Origin: JAICLK01 sp035478715
GTDB taxonomy: Bacteria; Patescibacteriota; Saccharimonadia; Saccharimonadales; UBA4665
Length of the DNA: 5,975 bases
Direction: 5' to 3'
Assembly (NCBI GenBank): GCA_035478715.1
Contig: DATIJK010000031.1
Span: forward strand, 1 to 5,975
The translations under genes and the position numbers were made by a program. Below are positions 5,330 through 5,975 of this stretch, in pieces. The notes beneath the pieces were generated by a model. The model saw only the letters and a list, made by a program, of their open reading frames with translations. It made no database searches and was not told the DNA's origin. How positions within the stretch are numbered: position 1 is the first letter of the stretch; every line of letters starts with the position of its first letter.

Positions 5330-5975
5330 ATGCAGGATCAAATGATTTTCCTGCAAGTTTTGGTATTGGTCGGTTTCTCGGCGGTTTGTTCCGGCTTGAA
5401 TATCGGCATCGTATCGCTGCACTTGGCCGATTTGGAGCGCCGGGCTGCGCTTGGTAATGCCCAGGCGCGCCGAGTTTTACCTTTCCGCAAAAATTTGCAC
5501 CTCACACTCGCAGCCATCTTGCTGACAAACGTTGCTGCGATTGCCGGTACTTCCCTTGTGTTAGATAACAGATATAACGGCGTCATCGCTGAAATCGGTG
5601 CGACTTTGTTGATCGTTGTTTTCGGCGAAGTCCTGCCCCAGGCATTCTTCGCGCACAATGCGTTGGGATTCTGCGCATCTCTTGCACCACTTTTGAGAGT
5701 GATGACAATCGTGACATATCCAGTTGCAAAACCGCTGCAGATGTTGCTCGACAAACTGTTTGGCGAGGAAGCGCATCGGTTGCAGTCGCGGAGCGAACTC
5801 GGGCTGGTTATTGCTGAGCATGCCTTGTCAAACGATAGCGAACTGGACGACGACGAAATAGAAATCATGCGTGGTGCTCTTCACTTAAGTGAAAAGCGGG
5901 TGCGCGATATCATGACCGAATTACGACAGACTTATTGGCTGACACCAGCGACAATAATCGATGATCGTAGGATAG
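5330..5975 (+). CDS. CNNM/DUF21 (CorC/HlyC-like) membrane protein, N-terminal part; 3' end outside window
   Basis: The frame is open from 5330 to the right edge (215 aa seen, no stop), and the encoded protein matches the CNNM transmembrane domain. This family is linked to Mg2+ and other divalent cation export or homeostasis, and was long annotated as 'hemolysin'. Family signatures are SGLNIGIVSLHLADLERRA at 21-39 (family: SG...G..SL....LE), a hydrophobic helix around 57-77, then FGEVLPQAFFAHNAL at 98-112 (family FGEI.P) and TYP at 129-131. The cytoplasmic part follows with RSELGLVIAEH at 154-164, a Glu/Asp-rich segment (ELDDDEIEIM at 171-180) and GALHLSEKRVRDIMTELRQTYWL at 182-204 in total, where CBS domains normally begin with a D.MTP motif. 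The CBS pair and any CorC_HlyC domain lie outside. Transport activity is inferred from the family only. It is divergent from the PLD-like gene. Confidence 0.88.
   Translation, partial: MQDQMIFLQVLVLVGFSAVCSGLNIGIVSLHLADLERRAALGNAQARRVLPFRKNLHLTLAAILLTNVAAIAGTSLVLDNRYNGVIAEIGATLLIVVFGEVLPQAFFAHNALGFCASLAPLLRVMTIVTYPVAKPLQMLLDKLFGEEAHRLQSRSELGLVIAEHALSNDSELDDDEIEIMRGALHLSEKRVRDIMTELRQTYWLTPATIIDDRRI

Noticed and set aside
5338..5868. 176-codon minus-strand frame at the right end
   Set aside because: It is the shadow of the CNNM-type gene, whose plus-strand translation carries the SGL...LE and FGE.LP family signatures but lacks a stop within the window.

Overview
The window is a bacterial chromosomal segment of moderate GC content with six protein-coding genes. 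All are standard-code, and the four visible stops are TAA. There are no RNA genes, CRISPR arrays or transposase genes. The mix of genes, short promoter-to-start distances and several starts without a Shine-Dalgarno sequence would fit a small-genome bacterium of the Patescibacteria/CPR type, possibly Saccharibacteria. The mix is: a compact pgl-gnd pair, a LytR-CpsA-Psr protein with a long basic cytoplasmic tail, a membrane-anchored phospholipase-D-like protein and a lipoprotein zinc protease. That placement is an inference from gene content and style; no marker gene proves it.

Layout from left to right. (1) Positions 1-1103, minus strand: a two-gene oxidative pentose-phosphate unit, 6-phosphogluconolactonase followed after 3 nt by 6-phosphogluconate dehydrogenase. 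The dehydrogenase runs off the left edge. (2) Positions 1104-1245: a divergent promoter region. (3) Positions 1246-1962, plus strand: a lipoprotein of the YpfJ-like neutral zinc metallopeptidase family, apparently made from a leaderless transcript. (4) Positions 1963-2263: a gene-free spacer between convergent genes, almost filled by inverted repeats. It holds nested GTTACTTTTT palindromes, a 169-nt fold-back element and a small terminator-like hairpin. (5) Positions 2264-3943, minus: a LytR-CpsA-Psr glycopolymer transferase. (6) Positions 4129-5175, minus: a membrane-anchored protein with two HKD (phospholipase D) motifs. (7) Positions 5176-5329: a divergent promoter region built on a 57-bp dyad whose arms hold the -35 boxes of both promoters. 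(8) Position 5330 to the right edge, plus: the N-terminal part of a CNNM/DUF21 (CorC/HlyC-like) membrane transporter.

Five of the six genes have well-known families and four act at or outside the membrane: the lipoprotein protease, the LCP enzyme, the PLD-like protein and the CNNM transporter. The right two thirds therefore reads as an envelope-related neighbourhood, and the left end as central carbon metabolism (NADPH and pentose supply). I see no previously undescribed multi-gene system. The most unusual signals are non-coding: the fold-back element, whose arm mismatches all become G-U pairs in minus-strand RNA, and the symmetric divergent promoter dyad.
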